Part shown: positions 15,124 to 21,462 of the stretch, in pieces
Numbering within the stretch: the stretch's first letter is position 1
How the letters are laid out: each line of letters opens with the position of its first letter
Origin: an uncultured Actinomycetes bacterium
GTDB taxonomy: Bacteria; Actinomycetota; Thermoleophilia; Solirubrobacterales; Solirubrobacteraceae
Assembly (NCBI GenBank): GCA_937888775.1
Contig: CALAQT010000193.1
Span: forward strand, 1-22,291
Length of the DNA stretch: 22,291 nt
Direction: 5' to 3'
Notes under the pieces: generated by a model
What the model saw: only the letters and a program-made list of their open reading frames with translations
Told to the model about the DNA's origin: nothing
Databases searched by the model: none
Made by a program: the position numbers and the translations under genes

Positions 15124-15783
15124 TCAGGCGGCCAGCAGTCCGGTGACGCCGAGGATCATCAGCACAGCGCCCGCGCTCCCGGCGGCGGCCGCGAGCATTA
15201 GCCGCCCGAGTCCGAGCAGTCGCACCGAGCTAGACGCCAGCCACCTCTCGGCGCGCTCGCCCGCGAGCCGACGGATGACGACGATTGCAATCAGCGGCGC
15301 CACGAACAACGCGTTGTAGGAGACGAGCAGAGAGACCTCCACCGGGACGACGGGATGCGAGGCGAGGACCGCCGAGATCGCACCGAAGTACATGAACGCA
15401 GTCGGCAACTCGACCGCCATGATCCCGGCGCCGACCACGAACGCCGAAGAGCGCGTTCGCCCAGGCCGAGGCAGCGGAGAGACGCGCTGGCTGTGTCGTG
15501 AGCGCCACATCGCGAGCGCCAGCGCGAGGACGCCCACGCCGCCCGCCGCTTCGAGCGAATGCTCGACTGTGCCTCCGATGTGGTGCAGTGCGGAGATGAG
15601 CGCCGGCCCCGGCCCGAACACGAGCACGAGACCGCCGGCCAGATACATGGCAAACACGCCCAACGTGTAGCTCACGACGTGCGCTCCCGGCGTGCTCGCC
15701 ATCCAAAGCGCCGGCACGACGGTCGAGGGGTTGATCGAGTCCGCGACCGCAATCGAAGCCACGAGCAGCGTCAGCGTAGGCAT
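15124..15783 (-). CDS. GAP/SfLAP-family (LysE-like) membrane protein
   Basis: The 219-residue product is almost entirely hydrophobic with about six transmembrane helices, broken by one basic loop (WRSRHSQRVSPLPRPGRTR, about 93-111). The motif VADSINPSTVVPALWM (about 13-28) and the second-half ELPTAFMYFGAI (about 125-136) match the GAP family (Sap, sulfolipid/peptidoglycolipid-addressing proteins of mycobacteria). These are linked to export of glycolipids or small molecules. The substrate here is unknown. ATG 15783 begins directly at the first helix. It stands alone, divergent from the fragment at 15867. Confidence 0.82.
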   Translation of the reverse strand: MPTLTLLVASIAVADSINPSTVVPALWMASTPGAHVVSYTLGVFAMYLAGGLVLVFGPGPALISALHHIGGTVEHSLEAAGGVGVLALALAMWRSRHSQRVSPLPRPGRTRSSAFVVGAGIMAVELPTAFMYFGAISAVLASHPVVPVEVSLLVSYNALFVAPLIAIVVIRRLAGERAERWLASSSVRLLGLGRLMLAAAAGSAGAVLMILGVTGLLAA

Positions 15784-15866
15784 AAGACCACAGCCGGAGA
15801 CTACGCCCGATTCCTACAAGTCCCGCTGCGCTTCTCGCACGACGAGCCGGTCGGTGTTGTGACGGC

Positions 15867-16033
15867 ATGAGATCCTATGGCGGGAACATCTGGTTCACGA
15901 CCGAGTCGACCGCGGATCAGATCGGCCACATCAACCTCAAGACCGGTGGGATCCGCCGGTTCGCTCTACCGGCCGGGTTCGACGGTGACAGCCCGGGCAT
16001 CACTTCGGGGCCCGGCCGTAACCCGTGGGTCAC
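15867..16033 (+). pseudogene. Fragment of a virginiamycin B lyase-like (Vgb) beta-propeller protein
   Basis: About 50 residues (GGNIWFTTESTADQIGHINL...GITSGPGRNPWVT) match one-and-a-bit blades of streptogramin-lyase-type propellers, whose blades carry G-N-L-W-F-T and I-G-R-I. Full proteins have six or seven blades (about 300 residues). The match stops at 16033, just before the 3' end of the phospholipase gene on the other strand; the frame then runs on to 16118 as unrelated residues. This is a deletion remnant. Confidence 0.65.
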
Positions 16034-16053
16034 GCTGCCCTCGCCTGCGCAGC

Positions 16054-17692
16054 CTACCCGTCGTCGTCGGCGGCTTTGGCCGCGGCGGGTAGTTGAGACG
16101 GACTCGGTGTGCCAGTGAGCGTCGTCTTGGGGTGGACGGCCAGCACCATCCGCGGCCGGGGACGCTGGTTGAAGTTGAAGTCAGCGATCAAATTGCCAAG
16201 GATCTTCTCGTTCTCACGGACATCTGGTCTCGGGTCAGGTCGACCGTCTGTCGCGGGGTTGAGGCGCTGCCCGTTGAGGAAGTCATCTTCGATGAACTTG
16301 TCATAGGCATCGAAGCTCAGGGGTCTGATGGTCGACGTAGCCACGCTTGGCATACGGGCTGATGACGATGGCCGGCACGCGCAACCCGTATCCGTTCTCG
16401 TCGACTCGTGGCGGGACGACGTGGTCATAGAAGCCACCCCAGTCGTCCCAGGCCAGGAAGATGGCCGTCGATTTCCAGTCGGGGCTCTTCATCGCCGCGT
16501 TGATCAGGCTGGTGACGTAGCTCTGCCCGTAGCTCACGGGGGCGGGGGGATGCTCGCTGACCTCACCTGAGGGCACGACCCACGATACGGCCGGCAGATG
16601 CCCGCTCTTCGCCGCGGCGTAGAAACGGTCGACCGACTGAATGTTTCCCAGCTGGTGGTCGGCTTTCACCGTGTCGAAGAACGGCAGGGGGTTCCAGATT
16701 CCGGGTGTATTGGACGATTGTTGAACGGGCGCACAGGTCTCGGCCGCGCTGTTCTGGCAGTCCGGTTCGGTCCCGCTCACCACGTAGTACCCCCAGCTGA
16801 CGTGGGATTTGTGGAGCAGGTAGGTCAGATCGGTCCACGCGTAGTCGGGCTGGCTGCGGGTAGCACCGCCATAGAGGGTCGGGGCGTCCGGTGGTCGATC
16901 GGCTCTCGGCGTCTGCAGAGCATTTACGCAGCTCGACGGATTGTCGTGCTGGGTGCAATACGCCGACCACTCCGACACCAAGAACAGGTGGGCGGGCAGG
17001 CTCCACGAGGCGTTGGGCTCGAACATTTGGTCCTGAAGGACGAAGTCCTTGGCGTAGGTCCAGTAGTTCGGGATATCGCCGGCCGTGTGATAACCCATCA
17101 CGTCCGGCTTGGACGAATTAGTACAGGCCGGGTCCGTGGGATTCAGGCAGCCCCTTCGCCCAGACTCGGCCTGGCCGATGAACCCGTTCATCTTCCCGCG
17201 ATTGATGTCGGCGGTCGCATTCTGCTGTGAGTGGGGTCCACCGCCGTTGACGTCGGCATGGTCGACATATGGCGCTACGCAAGACCCAGAGGCCGGATCA
17301 ACCACACACACGGTCGGCTTGCCGTGTTTCATCGGGATGCCATCTGCACGCGGAAAGGTGCCGAAGTAGGAATCGAACGACCGGTTCTCCTGCTGGATGA
17401 CGATCACGTGCTTGATCTTGTGGATGCCCACCGGCACGATGTAGCTGCCGGTGGGTCCGCCGCTCACGCGCTCGCGGCGCACCGACTTGGCGGCGGCCGG
17501 CCGAGTTCGGGTGGCCGCCGTCGAGCTTCCGCTCAGACTGCAGCCGCTAAGCAAACCGACCGACAGGAGGGCCGCCAAGCTGAGGGGGAGCAGATGAGTC
17601 CGTCGAACGGGAGAATGCGGTGACCCGGGGGCACGACGGTCGCGACCGATTCGACGGGCAGCGCTGTCGATCGACTCAAGTTCCCTCCTCAT
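16054..17692 (-). pseudogene. Phospholipase C/phosphoesterase-family lipoprotein, interrupted by a one-base frameshift
   Basis: An extracytoplasmic metal-dependent phosphoesterase of the PLC/AcpA family (PF04185). A basic N-terminus leads to a lipobox LLSGC (C51), so it is probably a lipoprotein. The family hallmark [24 protein letters not shown] lies near 95-118, with further motifs [30 protein letters not shown] and [17 protein letters not shown]. The frame from ATG 17692 reads to RGYVDHQT (T457), then goes off into PELRCL and a stop at 16301. The other frame continues with [20 protein letters not shown] and ends at 16054. Removing one base from the four-G run at 16320-16323 (plus strand) joins both parts into 545 residues. 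It is either a real mutation or a sequencing error; the two halves show no other damage. Confidence 0.88.
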
Positions 17693-18168
17693 GACCTCTC
17701 CCGGCGCTGGTCAATGCTGAGCGCTTGTCTTGGCGGACCCAACCGGTTGTGTCCGTGGTTGCCAATCGTACGGAAGCGGGGATCGCCGCGACCCCGGCGC
17801 CGCTTTAGGCCGCATGATCCTCGCGCAGCCGGTCAGTCCTGCCGCCCCGGATGCCCGCTGCGCCACCGGTTAGCCTGGCTGTGCCGACGGCGGCTCAGTG
17901 AACCTGGCCGTCGCCTGGGTCACAGGTCCGATGGCGGCGCGTCGTGCCGCCAAACGGTCCGCTGACGCGGAATCGCGGGACGGTAGGTACACCGTCGGTC
18001 GCTGTGAAACAAGTCGTGAGATCTGTTCCAGGGTTCGGGCAGCAGCAGCCGTGTCTGGGGAAGCGGTTCGAACGAGCGGGAGTGGAAATCGATCTGCCGG
18101 GGGGCGAACCAGGGCGGCCAGCGGTGTGGGAGGAACCACGCAGCTTCCCGAGCGTGCTTCGAGCTCCC
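17693..18168. other. 476-bp stretch with no recognisable gene
   Basis: Open frames exist on both strands (for example from 17898 and 17944, plus strand), but their translations are low-complexity and match nothing I know. The minus-strand frame through here is only the out-of-frame continuation of the SDR gene. The part next to 17692 should hold the phospholipase promoter; I see no convincing boxes. It may be eroded coding DNA. Confidence 0.5.
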
Positions 18169-18955
18169 CTATATGGGACGCCGCCAGCCCGTGCGGCTCA
18201 CCAGCAAATCGAACAGAGGCTTTGGCGTTAGCTTGACGATGACTTCCGCTCGGCGCGGCACGATCGCCTGGTTGCGATCGCGCTCGACCGCGTCTGCTGT
18301 TGCGCGTGCCACAGACCTCGGGCGCAACTGCGCGACCCAGCAGCGCTGCGGCTCGTGGAACTCGTTCGCGCGTGCCCGGGTTGTTCTCGAAGTAGGACGA
18401 ATTCACCTCCGACGGCGCGATCAGCGTGACTCCGACGCCGGTCCGGCGCAGGTCCTCGCGCAGCTGGCTGGCGAAAGCGCGCATCGCCCAGCGGGCGACG
18501 CTGTACCCGGCCGCGCCGGGGATGTGCGACCAGGCGGCCAGCGAGGTCATACACACGACACGACCGCTGCCCCGCTCGATCATTCCCGGAAGCAGCGCAC
18601 GGGTGAGCTCGAACGCGGCGAGGTAAGGCAGTGCCATCATCTGCGCGGCCTCGCCGCGCGGCGTCTCGTCCACCGCGAGCCAGCGCCCGGCTCCGGCGTT
18701 GTTCACGAGCACGTCGGGAGGTCCTCCATCTGCGAGCAGGCGCCCTGCGAGCGCCTCCACGTCCTCGAGCTTGGACAGATCGCAGGGCTCTACGCGCGCG
18801 CCGCCATCGATCTCGGACGCAACTGCCTGCAGCGCCTCCCTGCGCCGTGAGACGAGCGTCACTCGCGCCCCCCAGGCTGCCATCTCCCGCGTGATTGCAG
18901 CGCCAACCCCGCTCGAAGCGCCGGTTATCACTACGTCCGTGCCTTGAAGGTGCAT
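18169..18955 (-). pseudogene. Short-chain dehydrogenase/reductase with a one-base frameshift near the C-terminus
   Basis: NAD(P)-dependent oxidoreductase of the classical SDR type. Seen: the cofactor motif TGASSGVG (11-18), NNAG (85-88), catalytic Ser138 and Tyr151. The Lys of YxxxK is Arg (R155). The frame runs correctly to APEV (about 214), then loses homology and would run on to 17870. One frame over, the sequence continues as ARATADAVERDRNQAIVPRR and then LTPKPLFDLLVSRTGWRRPI with a stop at 18169, a typical C-terminus for this group. Deleting one base near 18311-18317 gives a 261-residue protein of normal size. It may be inactivated or a sequencing error. Confidence 0.85.
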
Positions 18956-19034
18956 CTCAGCGGATCCTGACCGCCGGCGCCCTCAGGGTCAAGCCACGGC
19001 AGCCTCCAGCGAAGAGATGACTCAAGTCTGGAGC

Positions 19035-19364
19035 CTATTTTGAAGCGTTTGACCGAGATGCCGAGGTCAGCTGTCGCTCGGCGAACAGCCAATGCGCGAC
19101 ATGGTCGCCTGGCGCGCCGCTCTCATGGAGCTCATATGCCCGCGTAGCGATTTCCTCGGGCGACGCCAGTGGCTCCCGTTCGACCCGAGCTCGCCAGGCC
19201 TCGACGCCGTCGGTGGAGCGGATTGCGTCCCAAAGGCCCCGCAAACCGTCCGCTACGAGCTCGGCCCGGGTCGGGAAATGCCCGAGCTCGGTGCGCCGAG
19301 CGCGCAGCTCGCTCTCGATCGTGGTATCGGTCCAGCGACGGCGAGATCTCGTGGTCACGGTCAC
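19035..19364 (-). CDS. Small protein with homing-endonuclease-associated (HNH) repeat and DUF2934-like domain
   Basis: From GTG 19364 the product has 109 residues. The first half, RRWTDTTIESELRARRTELGHFPTRAELVADGLRGLWDAI, has the look of the homing-endonuclease-associated repeat: RxWT, then G-x-x-P-t-x-x-E-L and a Gly-Leu before a helix. This is a DNA-binding helical repeat found beside HNH nucleases and in actinobacterial regulators. The second half, EEIATRAYELHESGAPGDHVAHWLFAERQL, matches DUF2934. No nuclease residues are present. GTG 19358 is an alternative start; the frame is open up to 19532, but that part overlaps an SRPBCC remnant and is probably not coding. Domain assignments are from memory. 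Confidence 0.6.
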   Translation of the reverse strand: MTVTTRSRRRWTDTTIESELRARRTELGHFPTRAELVADGLRGLWDAIRSTDGVEAWRARVEREPLASPEEIATRAYELHESGAPGDHVAHWLFAERQLTSASRSNASK

Positions 19365-19375
19365 GGTGAGGAAGC

Positions 19376-19684
19376 CTAGCCGGAGCCCGGTACAACCGAG
19401 CGTCCAGGTCGTGAACGACGCGTTGGCGGTCCGCCGAGCCGACCTTCGGCGCGATCTCGGATGCCACGAAGCATCTTCTCGGTCATCACGAAGCTGACCA
19501 CCTGCACAGGCTCGATCATCAGCGGCGTCCACCGTCTTGTGTACCGGTAGCGCTCACGCACGACGAGTCTGGTCGCACCGTCAGCCCGCGCCTGCAGGAC
19601 GAACGCCCACGAGAAGTCGTATGGGGGTGCGCTCTTCTGGCTGAGCGGCACGCCGCCGCGGACGACCAACGCTTGCCCGGGCTC
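19376..19684 (-). pseudogene. 5'-truncated SRPBCC/polyketide-cyclase-like gene remnant
   Basis: Residues corresponding to 19445-19684 (EPGQALVVRGG..., DFSWAFVLQARADGATRLVVRERY, MIEPVQVVSFVMTEKMLRGIRDRAE) resemble the C-terminal half of SRPBCC-like proteins in actinobacteria. In these, W-A-F-V-L, T-R-L-V-V-R and M-L-R-G-I-R-x-R-A-E are conserved. The N-terminal half, which should hold the start of the helix-grip fold, is missing: upstream lies the divergent arsR promoter. An ATG at 19771 exists in frame but is antisense to arsR and adds no homologous residues. Confidence 0.6.
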
Positions 19685-19713
19685 AGGCGCCCGTTCTTGT
19701 GTGCCGCCCTCGC

Positions 19714-19743
19714 TTGACGTATGCTCATATCGGGATATATAAT
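19714..19743 (+). promoter_or_regulatory. arsR promoter (TTGACG-18-TATAAT)
   Basis: The -35 box TTGACG (19714-19719) and a consensus -10 TATAAT (19738-19743) are separated by 18 bp. GTG 19750 follows 6 bases after the -10, where transcription should start, so the mRNA is predicted to be leaderless. This is the best promoter in the window. Confidence 0.8.
19727..19738. promoter_or_regulatory. Palindrome in the arsR promoter, probable autoregulatory operator
   Basis: ATATC-GG-GATAT is a perfect 12-bp inverted repeat in the spacer, touching the -10 box. AT-rich palindromes over the promoter are usual binding sites of ArsR-family repressors, so autorepression is inferred. Confidence 0.5.
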
Positions 19744-19749
19744 TCTCGC

Positions 19750-20082
19750 GTGGCGCGAGCAGCGACGACAACCGACGCGTTCAACGCGGTGGCCGAGCCT
19801 CGGAGGCGAGAGATCCTGGACATCCTCGCTGGCGGGGAGCGCTCCGTGAACGACCTGGTGGGGCTGCTCGGGCTGGCACAGCCTCAAGTATCCAAGCACC
19901 TGCGGGTGCTCCGAGAAGTCGGAGCGGTAAATGTGCGCGAGGAAGGACGGCAGCGGCTGTACCGACTCAACGGCGACGCGCTCAAGCCCATCTATGAATG
20001 GGTCAAAGACTACGAGCGCTCGTGGTCCAAGCGGTTCGAGCGGCTGGATGTCGTTTTGGAAGAACTCAAACAGAAGGAGTAA
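19750..20082 (+). CDS. ArsR-family transcriptional regulator
   Basis: A 110-residue winged helix-turn-helix protein: AFNAVAEPRRREILDILAGGE (about 10-30), then NDLVGLLGLAQPQVSKHLRVLREVG (34-58) with the recognition helix at about 44-56, and the wing VREEGRQRLYRLNGDAL (62-78). There are no cysteines, so it is not a metal sensor of the CxC type. It fits the subgroup encoded next to AHSA1/SRPBCC genes. The start is GTG 19750, given by the promoter 6 bases upstream; the frame extends to 19699, but that would cross the promoter. The next gene begins 4 bp after the stop. Confidence 0.93.
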   Translation: MARAATTTDAFNAVAEPRRREILDILAGGERSVNDLVGLLGLAQPQVSKHLRVLREVGAVNVREEGRQRLYRLNGDALKPIYEWVKDYERSWSKRFERLDVVLEELKQKE

Positions 20083-20086
20083 GGAG

Positions 20087-20575
20087 ATGGCGGCGGTGAC
20101 GCGTAGCGAGACGGCGATGGTGACCCTCCCCACGGATGAGCAGATCCTCATCACGCGGGAGTTCGACGCGCCGAAGCATCTGGTGTACAAGGCGTGGACC
20201 ACGCCAGAGCTGGTCAAGCGCTGGTGGAGCGGACATCGCGGCGAGGTGACGATCGCCGAGATCGACCTGCGGGTCGGCGGCGCCTGGCGCTACGTGATGA
20301 CGGCCAACGGAGGATTTGAGGTCGCATTCCACGGCGAATACCGAGAGATCGTCCCCAACGAAAGGATCATGTCGACCGAGGTCTACGAGGGCATGCCCGC
20401 CGAGGAAGCGGTGAGCACCGCGACCTTCACCGAAGTCGACGGGCGCACAACCCTCGCGATCCTCGTGCAACACGCGAGCAAGCAGAGCCGTGACGCACAC
20501 ATCAACACAGGGATGGAGGCCGGCATGCAGGAAGCCATGGACCTCCTCGAGCAGGTCGCGCTCTCGCTCCGCTAG
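20087..20575 (+). CDS. SRPBCC/AHSA1 (activator of Hsp90 ATPase homologue) domain protein
   Basis: The 162-residue product contains the AHSA1-like helix-grip fold: ITREFDAPKHLVYKAWTTPELVKRWW (about 22-47), DLRVGGAWRYVM and FHGEYREIVPNERI. The C-terminal helix is MEAGMQEAMDLLEQVA. Such proteins bind hydrophobic ligands and are regularly encoded right after an ArsR regulator; the true ligand is unknown. AGGAG lies 7 bases before ATG 20087. It is in an operon with arsR (4-bp gap) and probably with the truncated reductase downstream. Confidence 0.92.
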   Translation: MAAVTRSETAMVTLPTDEQILITREFDAPKHLVYKAWTTPELVKRWWSGHRGEVTIAEIDLRVGGAWRYVMTANGGFEVAFHGEYREIVPNERIMSTEVYEGMPAEEAVSTATFTEVDGRTTLAILVQHASKQSRDAHINTGMEAGMQEAMDLLEQVALSLR

Positions 20576-20618
20576 CAGGCCGCCGGTCTAAGTCAGGAAC
20601 GGAAATCTTGGAGGCAGC

Positions 20619-20825
20619 ATGGGCAATGTAGTGGTCGGGCTCTCGATGTCACTGGACGGCTTTATCGCCGGTCCCAACGACGGCCCCGGCAACCCGCTCG
20701 GCGACGGCGGAACCGCGCTGTTCGATTGGTGGTCAGCCGGTTGGCTCTCAGCCCGGCAGGATCGTGCTGCAGAGACCTTTGGGCCACAATTGGGCCACGG
20801 CGCCCAGCCCGGACCACCGCTTTAG
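20619..20825 (+). pseudogene. Truncated dihydrofolate reductase-like (RibD C-terminal family) gene
   Basis: The first 41 residues, MGNVVVGLSMSLDGFIAGPN then a Gly-rich loop and TALFDWWSAG, are the N-terminus of the DHFR/RibD-C family that often follows arsR-AHSA1. Full proteins have about 180-220 residues. After about 20741 the homology stops and the frame ends at 20825. The new tail (RQDRAAETFGPQLGHG) faintly resembles the ends of some actinobacterial tyrosine recombinases; this is weak. GGAGG precedes the ATG. The cut lies about 130 bp before tRNA-Arg. Confidence 0.75.
20779..20798. repeat. Tandem 9-bp direct repeat TTGGGCCAC
   Basis: Two copies of TTGGGCCAC separated by AA (11-bp period, one helical turn) lie between the truncated reductase and tRNA-Arg. 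They could be recombinase arm-type sites or a chance repeat. Confidence 0.3.
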
Positions 20826-20868
20826 CGGGACCAACCCTGGGCGTTTTGCAGTCATTTTGCGCACCAAA

Positions 20869-20942
20869 GCCCCCGTAGCTCAGCTGGACAGAGCGACGGC
20901 CTTCTAAGCCGTGGGTCGCAGGTTCGAGTCCTGCCGGGGGCG
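20869..20942 (+). tRNA. tRNA-Arg (anticodon UCU)
   Basis: The cloverleaf in 74 bases: acceptor GCCCCCG/CGGGGGC, D stem GCTC/GAGC, anticodon stem ACGGC/GCCGT around CTTCTAA (anticodon TCT), T stem GCAGG/CCTGC with TTCGAGT, discriminator G. CCA is not encoded. tRNA-Arg genes are common integration targets; here a truncated gene lies on one side and an excisionase-like gene on the other. Confidence 0.96.
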
Positions 20943-21165
20943 CTTCGGTGGTCGGTGGAGAATGGCGGAAACGCCTGTAAACGCTGCCGATCCGGGTGTT
21001 CTCGGTTGCCCGGACGTTGCCGCCGTTTCCGCCGGTTTCCGACCTCGCCGGAGGATCCGTGGCCCATTCTGCGTCCTGGATGGGGGTGCGGTCTGAAAGT
21101 CATGGCAATCCAGTGGGTATGAGTTAGCGGGTTTTGCATTTTTGGTTAAGCTCAAGTCCGTGACG

Positions 21166-21462
21166 ATGAGTGCCTGGGAGCTACTGACGGTTTCGCAGGC
21201 GGCAGACGCCCTCGGTGCGTCGAGCCAGTCAATCCGCAACCGGATCCGCGGAGACCGGGTGCGCGCGGTGCGGATCGGCAACCGGTTCTTGGTTCCTCGG
21301 TCGGAGGTCGAGCGGATGCTCGGCGACCTGTCGTCGCCGGCCGGGGAGGGGCACTGGGAGTTCGGGTCTGACGACGTCGCTCCCCGGCTGCCCCGGGCTG
21401 GGGACCGCGAGGCCGATGCGGATCGGCTGGAGAGGGGCTCGCGGGCTGATGTCGGATTCTGA
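21166..21462 (+). CDS. Excisionase-like helix-turn-helix DNA-binding protein
   Basis: The 98-residue product begins WELLTVSQAADALGASSQSIRNRIRGDRVRAVRIGNRFLVPRSEVERML (4-52). This is the MerR-like/HTH_17 fold of excisionases: a helix-turn-helix, then a wing with R-I-G-x-R-F-L-V-P and a final helix. The C-terminal 40 residues are charged and of no known type. Possible starts are ATG 21166, GTG 21160 or TTG 21142; there is no clear ribosome-binding site. It overlaps the next gene by 14 bases, so the two are translationally coupled. It may regulate the element or the neighbouring gene rather than drive excision, as no integrase is in the window. Confidence 0.8.
   Translation: MSAWELLTVSQAADALGASSQSIRNRIRGDRVRAVRIGNRFLVPRSEVERMLGDLSSPAGEGHWEFGSDDVAPRLPRAGDREADADRLERGSRADVGF

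Noticed and set aside
16301..16330. Programmed +1 frameshifting in the phospholipase gene
   Set aside because: There is no slow codon or stop at the shift point: the zero-frame stop is several codons downstream. An indel or sequencing error is simpler.
18063..18108. Partial resemblance to the tRNA-Arg 3' end (GGTTCGA ... CTGCCGGGG) as a possible att repeat
   Set aside because: The two pieces are spaced differently from the tRNA and carry an extra G; not better than chance in GC-rich DNA.
17870..18168. C-terminal extension of the SDR frame as a novel fused domain
   Set aside because: The true SDR C-terminus is found one frame over and stops at 18169, so the extension is out-of-frame read-through.
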